From: JALSNL01 sp036479585 | Lineage (GTDB): Bacteria; Bacteroidota; Ignavibacteria; Ignavibacteriales; Melioribacteraceae | DNA: 64,000 nt | Reading direction: 5' to 3' | Assembly: GCA_965224785.1 (NCBI GenBank) | Contig: OZ245062.1 | Location: 310,001 to 374,000 of the forward strand | In this document: positions 18,049 to 27,527 of the stretch, piece by piece | Numbering within the stretch: the first letter of the stretch is position 1 | Layout: every line of letters starts with the position of its first letter | The notes under the pieces: generated by a model | The model's database searches: none | What the model saw: the letters and a program-made list of their open reading frames with translations, nothing else | Told to the model about the DNA's origin: nothing | Translations under genes and position numbers: made by a program

Positions 18049-20475
18049 ATGTCGGTACTTGCAATTAAAGATAAAAAAATAGTAACACTTTTTGTTACAG
18101 CTTTAGCATTAATTGCTGTTTATATATTTAATGGTAATACAGTAAAAATAAATAATTCTATTCAGAATGTTTTTTATCAAATTAAAGGAGAAGAAACTCC
18201 CGATAGTAATATTATTCTAATTCATATAACTTCCAGCGATATTGAAAACCTTGGTGATTGGCCTTTGAAGAGAAGTTACTATGCACTTTTAGTTCAAAAT
18301 TTAACCAAACTAAAAGTTAAGAAAATTGGAATCGAAGTTTTTATTTCAGAGAACATAACTTCACAGTCCTTATATAATAGTGTATTGAGTAAAACTATTC
18401 GGCAATCAAAAAATGTTGTGCTTTCATCAATTGCAGAAAATATTTATAAAAATAAAAATGAGTATTTAGCTAGCTCTATTTCACTTTCTGTTCCAGCAAA
18501 GAAATATAGTGACATAAACTCTGGACATATTAATATTCTTTTGGAAGATAATATTGTAGTTCCTAATAATATTAAAGTTGGTACTAACTTTATAAAATCT
18601 TTTTCTTCACAATTGAGCGATGCAAAAAATATTCCAACAGAAATGAAAATAAATTTCTCATCTTCTTGGAAAAGATATACCAGCTATAGTTTGTTAGAGT
18701 TTTTTGGAATGGTTGAACAGAACAATGTTGAGTTAAATAATTTTAAGAATAAAATAATTATTATTGGGGTAAGCGATCCACTTATTGCAAAAACAATTAC
18801 AACCGGTTTTGATTCTGAACTTCCTGGAGTTGGCTTACATGCAATTGCTCTCAATAATATTAATAATAAAAATTGGATTGATGATAATTATTTAACTACA
18901 TCTTTTTTAGTTTTTGGTCTTCTAGCTTTGTTGGGTGTGTTTTTAGTAAACACAAAAACTTACTTCTACTTTGGTTTGTGGGCTTTTATTTTACTTCTAT
19001 CTTATTTCCTATTTGGTTATTTGCAAATTTCGTTAAACTATTTAGCATTTGTTTTACCTGCATTTATTGGTGGTGCGCTCTATTGGTTTCTATCATTCTT
19101 TGAAAATAAGAAACAACTTTCCGATTCAATAACTGAAACTAAATTCCTAAAACATTCTTTAGCGGAAGAAGAAAAATCTCTTACTTTACTAAAGGAGAAA
19201 CTAATTACGGAAAGTGGTGATCAAAGAGAAGTATTGTTAAATAAAATAAAAGTATTAGAGGGAGAAGTTGAAGGCTTAAAATTAGAAGAGAAAGAAGATG
19301 TTGAAGCTTTTGTGCAAAATACTTCTGTTAATAATTTTGAGGGAATAATTTATAGAAGTAAAAAAATGGGAAGCATTGTAAATCTGATTAAAAAAGTTGC
19401 TCCAGAAAATGCTACTGTTTTAATTATGGGTAAAAGCGGAAGCGGAAAAGAACTTGTTGCAAATGCAATTCATAATTTAAGTAAACGAAAAGACGAAAAA
19501 ATTGTAATTGTAAATTGTGCAGCACTTCCTGACAATCTTCTTGAGAGTGAATTGTTCGGTCATGTTAAAGGAGCTTTTACTGATGCAATTAAAGACAAAA
19601 TTGGAAGATTTGAAGAAGCAAATAATGGGACACTTTTTTTAGATGAAATTGGTGAGACTAGCGAAAACTTCCAAGTAAAATTGTTGCGAGTTTTACAGTC
19701 TGGTGATTTTCAAAAAGTTGGTTCTTCGCAAACAATACATGCAGATGTGAGAATTGTTGCTGCCACAAATAAAAATCTTAAAGACTTAGTTAGCAAAGGT
19801 AAGTTTAGAGAAGACCTTTATTATAGATTGAACGTAATAGTTATTGAGCTTCCATCGTTAAATGATAAAGTGGAAGATGTAGAAATTCTTGCAGATTATT
19901 TTGTGAAAAAAGAAAATGAGAACTTAACACTTTCTAAAGCAGTTATGAACAAGTTGACAAATAATAAATGGAAGGGAAATGTTAGAGAGCTAGAATCTGT
20001 AATTAAGCGAGCGGCAATTTTTGCGAAGTCTGAAAATAGAGAAATTGTTAAACTTGTTGATTTACCAATTGAACTTGCAAAGCATAATAAATCAGAATTA
20101 GAGAATATGATTTTAGAATCTTTGAGAGAAAAAAAATTTTCTCATTCATCAATAAATGAAACTGCAAAAGAAGTTGGCGATTTAAGTAGAACAATAATCT
20201 CAGAAAATTTTAGAGGAATATTTTTTAGATACTATTGTGAAAATAATTATGACTTAGAAAAAGCAGTTGAACAAATTGCAGAAACAAATGAAGAAAGTGT
20301 TAATGAAAAAGTGAAGTCAAAATGTTCCACATATCTAAGTAATATTGAAAAAGATTTAACCAATCATTCAGAAAAAACCTTTGAAGAAGTCAAAACTCAG
20401 CTTGCATCAAAGTATAAAAACCTACCACAAAAATATCATACTTTTTTAGATAAAGTGATTAAGAGGAAGATGTAA
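18049..20475 (+). CDS. Membrane CHASE2 sensor fused to a sigma-54 activator ATPase
   Basis: An 808-residue one-component regulator. A first membrane helix (about 13-28) precedes a CHASE2-type extracytoplasmic domain (about 40-280, with LGDWPLKRSYYALL and ELPGVGLHA). Three membrane helices (about 285-350) and a charged coiled coil (355-430) follow. The AAA+ sigma-54 activator domain has Walker A GKSGSGKE (K467), GAFTDA (508-513, the sigma-54 contact loop) and Walker B LFLDEIGE (D532). The C-terminus has a helix-turn-helix-like stretch around SHSSINETAKEVGDLSR. I infer that an envelope signal is passed directly to sigma-54 promoters, one of which lies just downstream. Confidence 0.88.
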   Translation: MSVLAIKDKKIVTLFVTALALIAVYIFNGNTVKINNSIQNVFYQIKGEETPDSNIILIHITSSDIENLGDWPLKRSYYALLVQNLTKLKVKKIGIEVFISENITSQSLYNSVLSKTIRQSKNVVLSSIAENIYKNKNEYLASSISLSVPAKKYSDINSGHINILLEDNIVVPNNIKVGTNFIKSFSSQLSDAKNIPTEMKINFSSSWKRYTSYSLLEFFGMVEQNNVELNNFKNKIIIIGVSDPLIAKTITTGFDSELPGVGLHAIALNNINNKNWIDDNYLTTSFLVFGLLALLGVFLVNTKTYFYFGLWAFILLLSYFLFGYLQISLNYLAFVLPAFIGGALYWFLSFFENKKQLSDSITETKFLKHSLAEEEKSLTLLKEKLITESGDQREVLLNKIKVLEGEVEGLKLEEKEDVEAFVQNTSVNNFEGIIYRSKKMGSIVNLIKKVAPENATVLIMGKSGSGKELVANAIHNLSKRKDEKIVIVNCAALPDNLLESELFGHVKGAFTDAIKDKIGRFEEANNGTLFLDEIGETSENFQVKLLRVLQSGDFQKVGSSQTIHADVRIVAATNKNLKDLVSKGKFREDLYYRLNVIVIELPSLNDKVEDVEILADYFVKKENENLTLSKAVMNKLTNNKWKGNVRELESVIKRAAIFAKSENREIVKLVDLPIELAKHNKSELENMILESLREKKFSHSSINETAKEVGDLSRTIISENFRGIFFRYYCENNYDLEKAVEQIAETNEESVNEKVKSKCSTYLSNIEKDLTNHSEKTFEEVKTQLASKYKNLPQKYHTFLDKVIKRKM

Positions 20476-20509
20476 TATTTCAAAGAGATAAAAATCGTAG
20501 CAGTTATTA

Positions 20510-20538
20510 TTTGCATGAAAAATATTTTTTCATGCAAA
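20510..20538. terminator. Hairpin after the sigma-54 activator gene
   Basis: Perfect 13-base arms TTTGCATGAAAAA / TTTTTCATGCAAA around a 3-base loop, 35 bases after the stop codon. The T-run lies inside the right arm rather than after it. It is probably a transcript end that separates the regulator from its presumed target promoter. Confidence 0.5.
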
Positions 20539-20624
20539 ACAATGAATAACTCATGCATTCCAACTGAAGCTTAAAAACCACTTAACACAATATAAAACAA
20601 CATCTTACAGTTTCTCAAAACTTT

Positions 20625-20640
20625 TGGCACAGTTGATGCT
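20625..20640 (+). promoter_or_regulatory. Candidate sigma-54 (RpoN) promoter
   Basis: TGGCACAGTTGATGCT matches the -24/-12 consensus TGGCACR-N4-TTGCW with correct GG-to-GC spacing and one difference (A for T before TGC). It lies 55 bases upstream of the lipoprotein gene at 20695, directly after a sigma-54 activator gene, which supports the call. Confidence 0.7.
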
Positions 20641-20694
20641 ACATTGCTGACAGAACTAACGAGCAACATTCATTAACTAAACAAAGGAGAGATT

Positions 20695-21648
20695 ATGAAA
20701 CGCTCAAAACAACTTACCAGCTTGCTAATTGCAGCAATATTTATCTTATTTACAACAATAGCTTGTAACGAAGAAAACTCTTTAACACTTCCCGAAGGAG
20801 AAATAACTACTGACCAACAAGCATTAGAAAAAATAGTAGAAACAGATGAAGCAATCGAATCGTTTGAACCAAACTACAATGAAGATGAAGCAATGGAATT
20901 TGTTCTTGGTAAAACCGCTACTGAAATTTTTCCAGTAAGAATTGGACAAAAAATGCGAATGATTGATAAAAATCTAAGCGTAGTTTTTGAAGGTGATTCT
21001 GCTTACGGAACATTAACAAAAACATTTAAAGGTATTCTTTTTATTGTAGCCTCATTAGATTCTTTAAGTAGAGATAGTTTAGATTTAAATGTTTATGAAA
21101 AAGAATTTACAACAACCGTTACAAGAAAAATTCTTTTTGTTAAAATAGATAACTCTGATAGACCTTTAAGAAATTGGAAAATTGCTGCTGTGTCTTTAGC
21201 TGAAGGGGGAACACTTACAGACAACATTGCAATAAAAAATATGACAATATTTTTGCCAAATGGAGAGAGCATTTATATTGAAGAACCAAATGAGTATTTT
21301 TTATCTCGTGGTCCTGGGTTGAAAAGAGATATTCCTATACTTTCAAAATTTGAAACTGTTAACGTACAAGTTGAATTACAAAGTTTATATGCAGATGCTG
21401 ATTTTGTAACTTTAACTTATGGTGCAATAAAAGGTAAAAGATTCAAGAGAGCTAAAAAGAGATTCGAACTAAAAAGAGAAAACTTTGATGGAACATTCTA
21501 TAACCGTTTGTATGAAGCTGAGTACAAAATTCATGACATAAGAGGTTTTAGACATGCAATTGTAAATGCATATCCTTATCAAGTGTTCAAAGATAGCGAT
21601 GCTCCAGTAGAATCAAACTCTTGGGGAATTCCTTACGTTGTAAAATAG
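20695..21648 (+). CDS. Lipoprotein of unknown function
   Basis: A 317-residue lipoprotein: MKRSKQLTS, a hydrophobic stretch, then lipobox TIAC with the lipidated cysteine near residue 24. ATG follows AAAGGAGAG. The mature protein is acidic at first and then mixed, with no domain that I recognise. It lies directly behind the sigma-54-like promoter and is followed by a second lipoprotein gene and a barrel-transglutaminase gene. The context suggests an envelope component controlled by the CHASE2 regulator. Confidence 0.75.
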   Translation: MKRSKQLTSLLIAAIFILFTTIACNEENSLTLPEGEITTDQQALEKIVETDEAIESFEPNYNEDEAMEFVLGKTATEIFPVRIGQKMRMIDKNLSVVFEGDSAYGTLTKTFKGILFIVASLDSLSRDSLDLNVYEKEFTTTVTRKILFVKIDNSDRPLRNWKIAAVSLAEGGTLTDNIAIKNMTIFLPNGESIYIEEPNEYFLSRGPGLKRDIPILSKFETVNVQVELQSLYADADFVTLTYGAIKGKRFKRAKKRFELKRENFDGTFYNRLYEAEYKIHDIRGFRHAIVNAYPYQVFKDSDAPVESNSWGIPYVVK

Positions 21649-21655
21649 TAACAAC

Positions 21656-21712
21656 TGTCATTCCGGTTGTCTTTTGTGCCGGAATCTCAAAAACTATAAG
21701 AGATTCCGGTAT
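21656..21712. repeat. Palindromic TGTCATTCC element, half copy
   Basis: It starts TGTCATTCCGGTTGTC and keeps the inner hairpin GCCGGAATCTC / GAGATTCCGGT, but lacks the right outer arm. It begins 8 bases after the stop codon of the lipoprotein gene, and its hairpin followed by an A-run may mark the transcript end. Confidence 0.75.
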
Positions 21713-21828
21713 CAAAAAAAATGAAGCATTTTACAAGTTTCTCAAAAATTATCAGTTATCACTTTTATAATTAGTAATCAGTTTTAACTTGTTTTTTTTT
21801 ACTATGACTTATATAATAGATATATAAA

Positions 21829-22737
21829 ATGAAATACTTAATCCCAAATATTATACTTGCTCTACTTTTACTTTTAACCTTTGTTCGTTGTGATGATCCT
21901 CTTCCGACTGAACTGATAAATAACGAAGAAGAGGTAGAAATTGAAGTTATAAACTCTGAACCGAATTCGATTGTAATTACCGGTTATGATTCAACTGGAA
22001 TAGTTGATATTCTTCCAAGAAGCCAAACAGTAATAAGTTTAAGTGGAATAAAGAATACAATAAATGGAAGAACCTTTTACAAGGGTAATACAGAAGCAAT
22101 TTTTTACGATACAACCAAATCAGTTTTCGCTCAAGAAAATAAATTTATAGGATTTAAAACTTTTGAAAATGGAAGAGTAAAAGTTGGAGATAGAATAGCT
22201 AGACTTGTCCCGCATTTTTTGAAGTATAGAGAAAATTTTGAAATTAAAGAAACACTTGTTGGTGTTAAACATGTAATCTTGTACGAAAATACATTGCTAC
22301 CTAATGTTAACAAACTACCATATAATGAAAATATTAGAATAGAATTTAAAAATCGATTTGACCATCAAAGCTCATTTGTTGCAAGACTACCAAAAGAAAT
22401 TATTGGTAAAATAAATGTGATTGGAAATAAAGAAAAAAATAATCTAAAAATAGATATTATATGGGATAATAATTTTACTGAACAAGATGAAATTATTGTT
22501 GGTGGAATTATAAAAGAAAAAGATAGAAGAGAAATGATTCCACTATTTAGACTTAAAAAGTTTAGAAAAAATAATTTTACAATCCCAAATTCTTTAATCA
22601 AACAAATTTTAGCTGGGGATTATAGTTCCTTAGTTGTCTCATTTATTAGAAAAACTAGAATAACTAAACCAACAAGTAGATTAGGTGATATATATATTGC
22701 TTCTCAAAGTATTCATAACATTTGGATTGCTCTTTAA
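21829..22737 (+). CDS. Lipoprotein of unknown function
   Basis: A 302-residue protein with signal MKYLIPNIILALLLLLTF and a lipobox-like FVRC just before DDPLP. The mature part is strand-rich, with no family I recognise. It overlaps the start of the downstream barrel-transglutaminase gene, so the two products are probably made together and may act together in the outer membrane. Confidence 0.7.
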   Translation: MKYLIPNIILALLLLLTFVRCDDPLPTELINNEEEVEIEVINSEPNSIVITGYDSTGIVDILPRSQTVISLSGIKNTINGRTFYKGNTEAIFYDTTKSVFAQENKFIGFKTFENGRVKVGDRIARLVPHFLKYRENFEIKETLVGVKHVILYENTLLPNVNKLPYNENIRIEFKNRFDHQSSFVARLPKEIIGKINVIGNKEKNNLKIDIIWDNNFTEQDEIIVGGIIKEKDRREMIPLFRLKKFRKNNFTIPNSLIKQILAGDYSSLVVSFIRKTRITKPTSRLGDIYIASQSIHNIWIAL

Positions 22738-24745
22738 TAGAAATAAAAAAATATTTCTTTTAGGAATTATTATGTTAGGCATTAATCAAATATATGCTCA
22801 GCAATCTTTGGATTCGTTCAGTTCAATTGGGAATTTAAAAAACTCTAATTTTCGTTTGAACTCATTGGAAGCTAATACTACTAACTATAATAATAGTAAA
22901 GATTGGGAATTAAATATCTCGACGAAAAGTATTTTGAAACAAACTGGTAACGTAAACCTTAACACTTTTGCATTAAGTAAAAAGTTTAACAAACATTATT
23001 TGTATGCTAGATTTTCTCCTGGAATGATTCAAGAATTTGTATTTGGCTCAGACGAATTTACAGTTGGCGATTCTGTTCAAACATACAAAACAAATCTCAA
23101 ATACAATGAAAAATATGGGTTCGGTTACTCATTCAATTTCAGTAAAGAATTTACTTTTGGTTTTTCCCTAAGATATTTTCAACAAAGTTTTTCAGAGGAG
23201 TTCCCAACTTTTTTTTCTAACGATACTTCTACTATTATTCAAACTCAAAAAAAAGAAATTAGCAAAAATTTTTGGAGAGGAGATATTGGGATTAGTTATT
23301 TACCGTATAGTAATTTGAGATTATCATTATCCTCAATCAATTTATTTGTGAATAATGATTATGAAAATGATAACAATGATAGTGAGTTTGAAATAAAAAC
23401 TAATTCATTTAATCTTAAACAAAATAAAGATGTGGTTTTGGGAATCAATTATTCTCCGACAAAATATATAAATGTTGATGTTAAATACGAGACTAATAAT
23501 TCTTTTGTAATAGGTTCTAACTTCGGATTTGAAGTTTCTAATTCGTTAATAAGTTTTGGCATAAGTGCTTTTCATGAGAAAGATCAAACTCCGTTTATTG
23601 CCGGAATACAACCAGTAATAAATTACTCGAATGAATTGTTTAGTGTAACGCTTTCTTATCTTAAATATTTAAGTAACAAAAATGAATTTAAGACTTTAAA
23701 CAAATTTAGAGAATTAGGAATTAGAAGTATTTCAAATAATAGTTACAACTCGGATAACATAAATCTAAATCTTAATTTTGCTTTAAGTTTTAAGAACCAA
23801 GCTTTGGTAAAAATTCTAGAAGTGAAAATATTAGATGAAATTTATCCAACGCAAAGTGAAAATTATATTAGCAAGCCATTTGCTGTCGGGAAAATTGTAA
23901 ATCTAACTGATGAAAAAGTCTCCGTAAAACCATCTAGCTTTATAAGTGAAATAAATAATGAAAGAATATATTCTCCAATAGTTTCTGTTGATCCTTATGA
24001 TACTGTTGACGTTCCGTTCTTTACAATAATTTCAGATGAACTTGTTGGAATTGAAAAAAGAAAAATTGCTCAAACTAATTTTTATGTTACTACAATTAGT
24101 GATGTGCCAGATGACGAAATTAAAAAACCAATTTTAATTAACAATAAAAATAGTTGGGATGGAAAAGTAAATAATCTTAGACATTTTGTGAAATTGGACA
24201 TAGACTATTCTCATAACTTAGCTAAAGAAATTTTGCAGAAAAATAAAAATAATTTAACTGAAACTAATGATACGATTGAACAGTTTGAGAATATCAAAAT
24301 ACTTTTTAACAGTATTCTAAAAAATATGAGTTATGTTTCTGATAGAAGATCAACAAGTGATCATGTGCAATTTCCAAATGAGACAATCAAAATAAAAGGT
24401 GGAGATTGTGATGACTTAAGTGTTTGTTTCAGTTCTATATTGGAAGGTGTCGGAATTCAAACAGCTTTTATTGATTACAAACCCAACAACAAAATTGGAC
24501 ATGTTTGTTTGTTGGTTAATACTGGTTTAGCTCCATCAGAAGCAAAGTTAATAACAATTAATGATAGAAAATATTTTACAAGAAAAAATGTAACTGGTAA
24601 AGAAGAAATTTGGATACCTATTGAAATGACAATCTTTACAAGTTTTGAAGATGCCTGGAATTTTGCATCCACTCAATTTTATAAAGAAGCAATAGATAAT
24701 TTTGGGTTAACAAAGAAACAAGTTGAGATAGTTGATGTTTATTAA
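22727..24745 (+). CDS. Outer-membrane barrel-like protein with C-terminal transglutaminase-like domain
   Basis: About 672 residues. The signal peptide (NRNKK, hydrophobic run, cleavage near IYAQQS) requires a start upstream of ATG 22772. TTG 22727 is my choice; GTG 22685 and ATG 22772 (which has AGGA) are alternatives. Residues about 30-350 alternate like a PorV/FadL-type outer-membrane barrel. A beta-rich linker follows, then a transglutaminase-like cysteine-protease fold: GGDCDD (C561), GHVCLLV (H592) and WIPIE (E633 at the usual acidic position). It may cleave or crosslink peptide bonds at the surface. The fusion is unusual and its substrate unknown. Confidence 0.7.
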   Translation: MLFNRNKKIFLLGIIMLGINQIYAQQSLDSFSSIGNLKNSNFRLNSLEANTTNYNNSKDWELNISTKSILKQTGNVNLNTFALSKKFNKHYLYARFSPGMIQEFVFGSDEFTVGDSVQTYKTNLKYNEKYGFGYSFNFSKEFTFGFSLRYFQQSFSEEFPTFFSNDTSTIIQTQKKEISKNFWRGDIGISYLPYSNLRLSLSSINLFVNNDYENDNNDSEFEIKTNSFNLKQNKDVVLGINYSPTKYINVDVKYETNNSFVIGSNFGFEVSNSLISFGISAFHEKDQTPFIAGIQPVINYSNELFSVTLSYLKYLSNKNEFKTLNKFRELGIRSISNNSYNSDNINLNLNFALSFKNQALVKILEVKILDEIYPTQSENYISKPFAVGKIVNLTDEKVSVKPSSFISEINNERIYSPIVSVDPYDTVDVPFFTIISDELVGIEKRKIAQTNFYVTTISDVPDDEIKKPILINNKNSWDGKVNNLRHFVKLDIDYSHNLAKEILQKNKNNLTETNDTIEQFENIKILFNSILKNMSYVSDRRSTSDHVQFPNETIKIKGGDCDDLSVCFSSILEGVGIQTAFIDYKPNNKIGHVCLLVNTGLAPSEAKLITINDRKYFTRKNVTGKEEIWIPIEMTIFTSFEDAWNFASTQFYKEAIDNFGLTKKQVEIVDVY

Positions 24746-24770
24746 ATGTGAATTGGTTTTTGTATCTTTA

Positions 24771-24861
24771 TGTCATACCGGTTTATGCTTTTTATATTAC
24801 CGGTATCTCTTGGTTCAATAGATTCCGGTATTACACAAAAAACGTGTAAACCGGAATGACA
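24771..24861. repeat. Palindromic TGTCATACC element, copy
   Basis: A 91-base element with arms TGTCATACCGGTTTA / TAAACCGGAATGACA and inner ACCGGTATCT / AGATTCCGGT. It shares a left flank (AATTGGTTTTTG) with the copies at 57673 and 57845, so the repeat unit may extend about 27 bases to the left. Confidence 0.85.
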
Positions 24862-24938
24862 GTTTATGCTCTTCATCAATTGGGAAACTAATTTAGTCTC
24901 AGTATATATTAAATTGCTTGAAAGAAACGGAGACAAAA

Positions 24939-25622
24939 ATGAAAAAAATAATACTAATACTTTTCTTATCAGTTGGTTTTACATCAGCACAAGAATTTAC
25001 AGTTGAAAAAATATCTGGTGTAGTAAAAGTTCTAAAAGGAATATCAGAAAAATGGGAAACTGTAAAAAGGGGAGAAGTACTTTCACTAAACGATGTACTA
25101 TTAACAGAAGCAAATTCTTATATTCAACTTAACAAAGATGAAAATAGATTTATGTTAAAAGGGGACGTGGCTATTGGACTTAATCATATCAAACAAGTAT
25201 CAATTAACGATTTACTTTTAGCTTTAGCACTTGATGAAATAAGAAATGTTCCTAAGATTAAAAGGAATAGTGTTTATAAAAATACTGCTGTGTACGGAAG
25301 TAAAAGTAAAGTTGAAAATAAAATAAACAATGATAAAAATTATTTAGGAACTAAAAAACTAAATGGTGCTAAATTGTTAAATGAAAGTGGATACAGTGAA
25401 TCATCAGTAATTGTTGCTAAGGAAGTTTTTAGAAATTACCCAAAAATTTCAATGAAGTTTGAAGACAGACTTTACTTTGCAGATATTCTAAACAAACTTG
25501 AACTGTACCAAGAATCTTCTTCAGAATATACAAAGCTCGAAAATATTGCACTTTCCGATGAAGAAAAAAATACAATAGAAAAGCGTATTGAAAGTGTTAG
25601 TATGAAGTTGGTTAATCAATAG
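24939..25622 (+). CDS. FecR-like domain exported protein
   Basis: A 227-residue protein starting at ATG 24939, which has CGGAGA upstream; the frame also allows TTG 24918. A signal peptide is followed by a FecR-like domain (about 20-105): ISGVVKVLKG...W..VKRGEVLSLNDVLLTEANSYIQL, then DLLLALALDEIRNVP. The rest is helical and repeat-like. In many genomes FecR-type and CHASE2-type genes occur together, and here the CHASE2 regulator is 4.5 kb upstream on the same strand. I infer an envelope partner in that signalling set. Confidence 0.7.
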   Translation: MKKIILILFLSVGFTSAQEFTVEKISGVVKVLKGISEKWETVKRGEVLSLNDVLLTEANSYIQLNKDENRFMLKGDVAIGLNHIKQVSINDLLLALALDEIRNVPKIKRNSVYKNTAVYGSKSKVENKINNDKNYLGTKKLNGAKLLNESGYSESSVIVAKEVFRNYPKISMKFEDRLYFADILNKLELYQESSSEYTKLENIALSDEEKNTIEKRIESVSMKLVNQ

Positions 25623-25700
25623 ATTACAAAAATATATATTAAAGTTTAAATTATTCCATCTTAAATGAAAAATATTGACTAACTAATATTTTCTCTTGTA

Positions 25701-27011
25701 TTAAATAGTTTTCAAAGAATCTTCCAAGTCTTGTAATATATCATCAACTGTTTCTATGCCAATTGCTAGTCTAACTCCGCCGGGTTCAATTCCTCTTTTC
25801 TTTAATTGATCCGCCGGAACAACAGAGTGAGTCATAGAAGCCGGATGTTCAATTAGAGTTCTTGTATGTCCAAGGCTAACAGCTAAAGTCATAGTGTAAG
25901 CATTGTCTGCAATATGATCCATCAATTTTCTACCGTTTTCTTTTGTTTCTTCGGGTGTGTTTCCTTTAAGTCCAAAATAAATTAAACTACCTGGTGCAAA
26001 TTTTCCGTAGAAATCAATCATCATTTTTTTTGCAATTTTATGTTGTGGATGCGATTTTAATCCGGGGTATTTTACAAATTCTACTTTAGGATGATTTTCT
26101 AAAAACTTAGCAATTTTTATTGAAGATTCAATTTGATGTTTTTGTCGGACAGCTAATGATGGTAAGCCATAAGTAAGAATTGACCAAGCACTTTTTGTAT
26201 TTAGGACTGCTCCAAAATCTTTTCTGAATAGAAGCAAAGCATCTCTATATTTATTGGCTCCAATTACAACTCCTCCCATATCAGTTCCAAAGCCACCCAT
26301 ACCTTTTGTTAAAGAGTGTACTGTAAAGTCAGCACCAAGTTCAATTGGTCTTTGACTAAAGGAAGTTGCAAAAGTATTATCAACTACAATTGTAATTTTA
26401 TTTTCCTCAGATCTTTTTTCGTTTTCTACATCAACAAATTTTCTTAATTCAATTATGTTGATGATGTCAAGATTTGGGTTTGCCGGAGTTTCAAAATAAA
26501 TAACTTTTGTGTCTTTGGTAATAACAGATTTTATATTTTCTAGATTTGTTAAATCAATAGGATTAACTTTAATGTTCAAGCGTGGATACCAATTATTAAA
26601 AAGTGAGATTGTACATCCGTATAGAGTTGTGTGTGTAATTATTTCATCTCCGGATTTTGTAAGAACTCCCAACGCTCCGGAAATAGCACTCATCCCACTT
26701 GCAAATGTAAGTGCCATATCACCTTTTTCGATATAAGCTAGATTTTCTTCGAGCATATCTTTGTTTGGTTCACCAAGTCTATCATAAATGAAAATTGGAT
26801 CTTCATCTCCGTGAGCTTCCGTTTGTGCAAATTGCATAAAGCCTTCTGCACCACGAGCAACGGAATCTAATCTAAAAGTTGTAGATGAAGAAATTGGAGC
26901 TGTTACGTGATGACTATAATCCCATTTGTTAGAAACATTTTTTCCATAAATTAAATGTGTGTCCATAGAATATTTTGAGTCATTTTTTTTAGATTTGTTT
27001 TTGTCACCCAT
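25701..27011 (-). CDS. Cys/Met metabolism PLP enzyme, methionine gamma-lyase type
   Basis: A 436-residue trans-sulfuration-family enzyme. PLP-binding features are FASGMSAISGAL, HTTLYGCT, ETPANPNLDI, VDNTFATSF and the lysine in HSLTKGMGGFGTDMGG. SLGHTRTLIEHPASMTHS near the C-terminus is typical of methionine gamma-lyase and O-acetylhomoserine sulfhydrylase groups. An Lrp/AsnC regulator lies immediately upstream on the same strand, an arrangement also known for methionine gamma-lyase (mdeA with mdeR in Pseudomonas). Cystathionine gamma-synthase or lyase activity cannot be excluded. Confidence 0.85.
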   Translation of the reverse strand: MGDKNKSKKNDSKYSMDTHLIYGKNVSNKWDYSHHVTAPISSSTTFRLDSVARGAEGFMQFAQTEAHGDEDPIFIYDRLGEPNKDMLEENLAYIEKGDMALTFASGMSAISGALGVLTKSGDEIITHTTLYGCTISLFNNWYPRLNIKVNPIDLTNLENIKSVITKDTKVIYFETPANPNLDIINIIELRKFVDVENEKRSEENKITIVVDNTFATSFSQRPIELGADFTVHSLTKGMGGFGTDMGGVVIGANKYRDALLLFRKDFGAVLNTKSAWSILTYGLPSLAVRQKHQIESSIKIAKFLENHPKVEFVKYPGLKSHPQHKIAKKMMIDFYGKFAPGSLIYFGLKGNTPEETKENGRKLMDHIADNAYTMTLAVSLGHTRTLIEHPASMTHSVVPADQLKKRGIEPGGVRLAIGIETVDDILQDLEDSLKTI

Positions 27012-27062
27012 AATTGTCTCCTAATTTTTTTTTACTAAACTTTAATTATAAATTTCAGAATT

Positions 27063-27527
27063 TTAATCAAGTGGAATCTTAGTTTGGTACTTTACTGTTG
27101 ATAGAACAAATGAAGTTCTAATCTTCCCAATATTTTCAATGGCGGTAAGTCTATGCAAAAGAAAATCTTCATAATATTTCATATCCTTCACAACAACTTT
27201 TAGCATAAAATCTTCTGCTCCGGCAATGTGATAACATTCTAAAATTTCTGGTAATTTCTCTATCGCCTTCCAAAACTTTTTAACATTTTTTGCATTGTGT
27301 GCAGTTAGGGAAACCGAAACTATTGCAGTTGTTCCTTTGCCAACTTTTTCTGCATCAACTAAAGCAACTCTTTTTTTTATTATACCAGATTGCTCTAATT
27401 TTTTTACACGGTCAAAAACAGTTGTGGGAGAGAGCTTTAATTGTTCGGCTAAATCAACATTACTTATGGAACTGTTTTCCTGTAGAATGTTGAGGATGTC
27501 TTTGTTAGTTTTATCTATATCTTTCAT
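27063..27527 (-). CDS. Lrp/AsnC-family transcriptional regulator
   Basis: A 154-residue regulator. The N-terminal helix-turn-helix covers about residues 5-50 (ISNVDLAEQLKLSPTTVFDRVKKL), followed by the amino-acid-sensing RAM domain with HIAGAEDFMLKVVVKD. It sits 51 bases upstream of the methionine gamma-lyase-like gene on the same strand, so it probably regulates that enzyme, and itself, in response to an amino acid. Confidence 0.92.
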   Translation of the reverse strand: MKDIDKTNKDILNILQENSSISNVDLAEQLKLSPTTVFDRVKKLEQSGIIKKRVALVDAEKVGKGTTAIVSVSLTAHNAKNVKKFWKAIEKLPEILECYHIAGAEDFMLKVVVKDMKYYEDFLLHRLTAIENIGKIRTSFVLSTVKYQTKIPLD

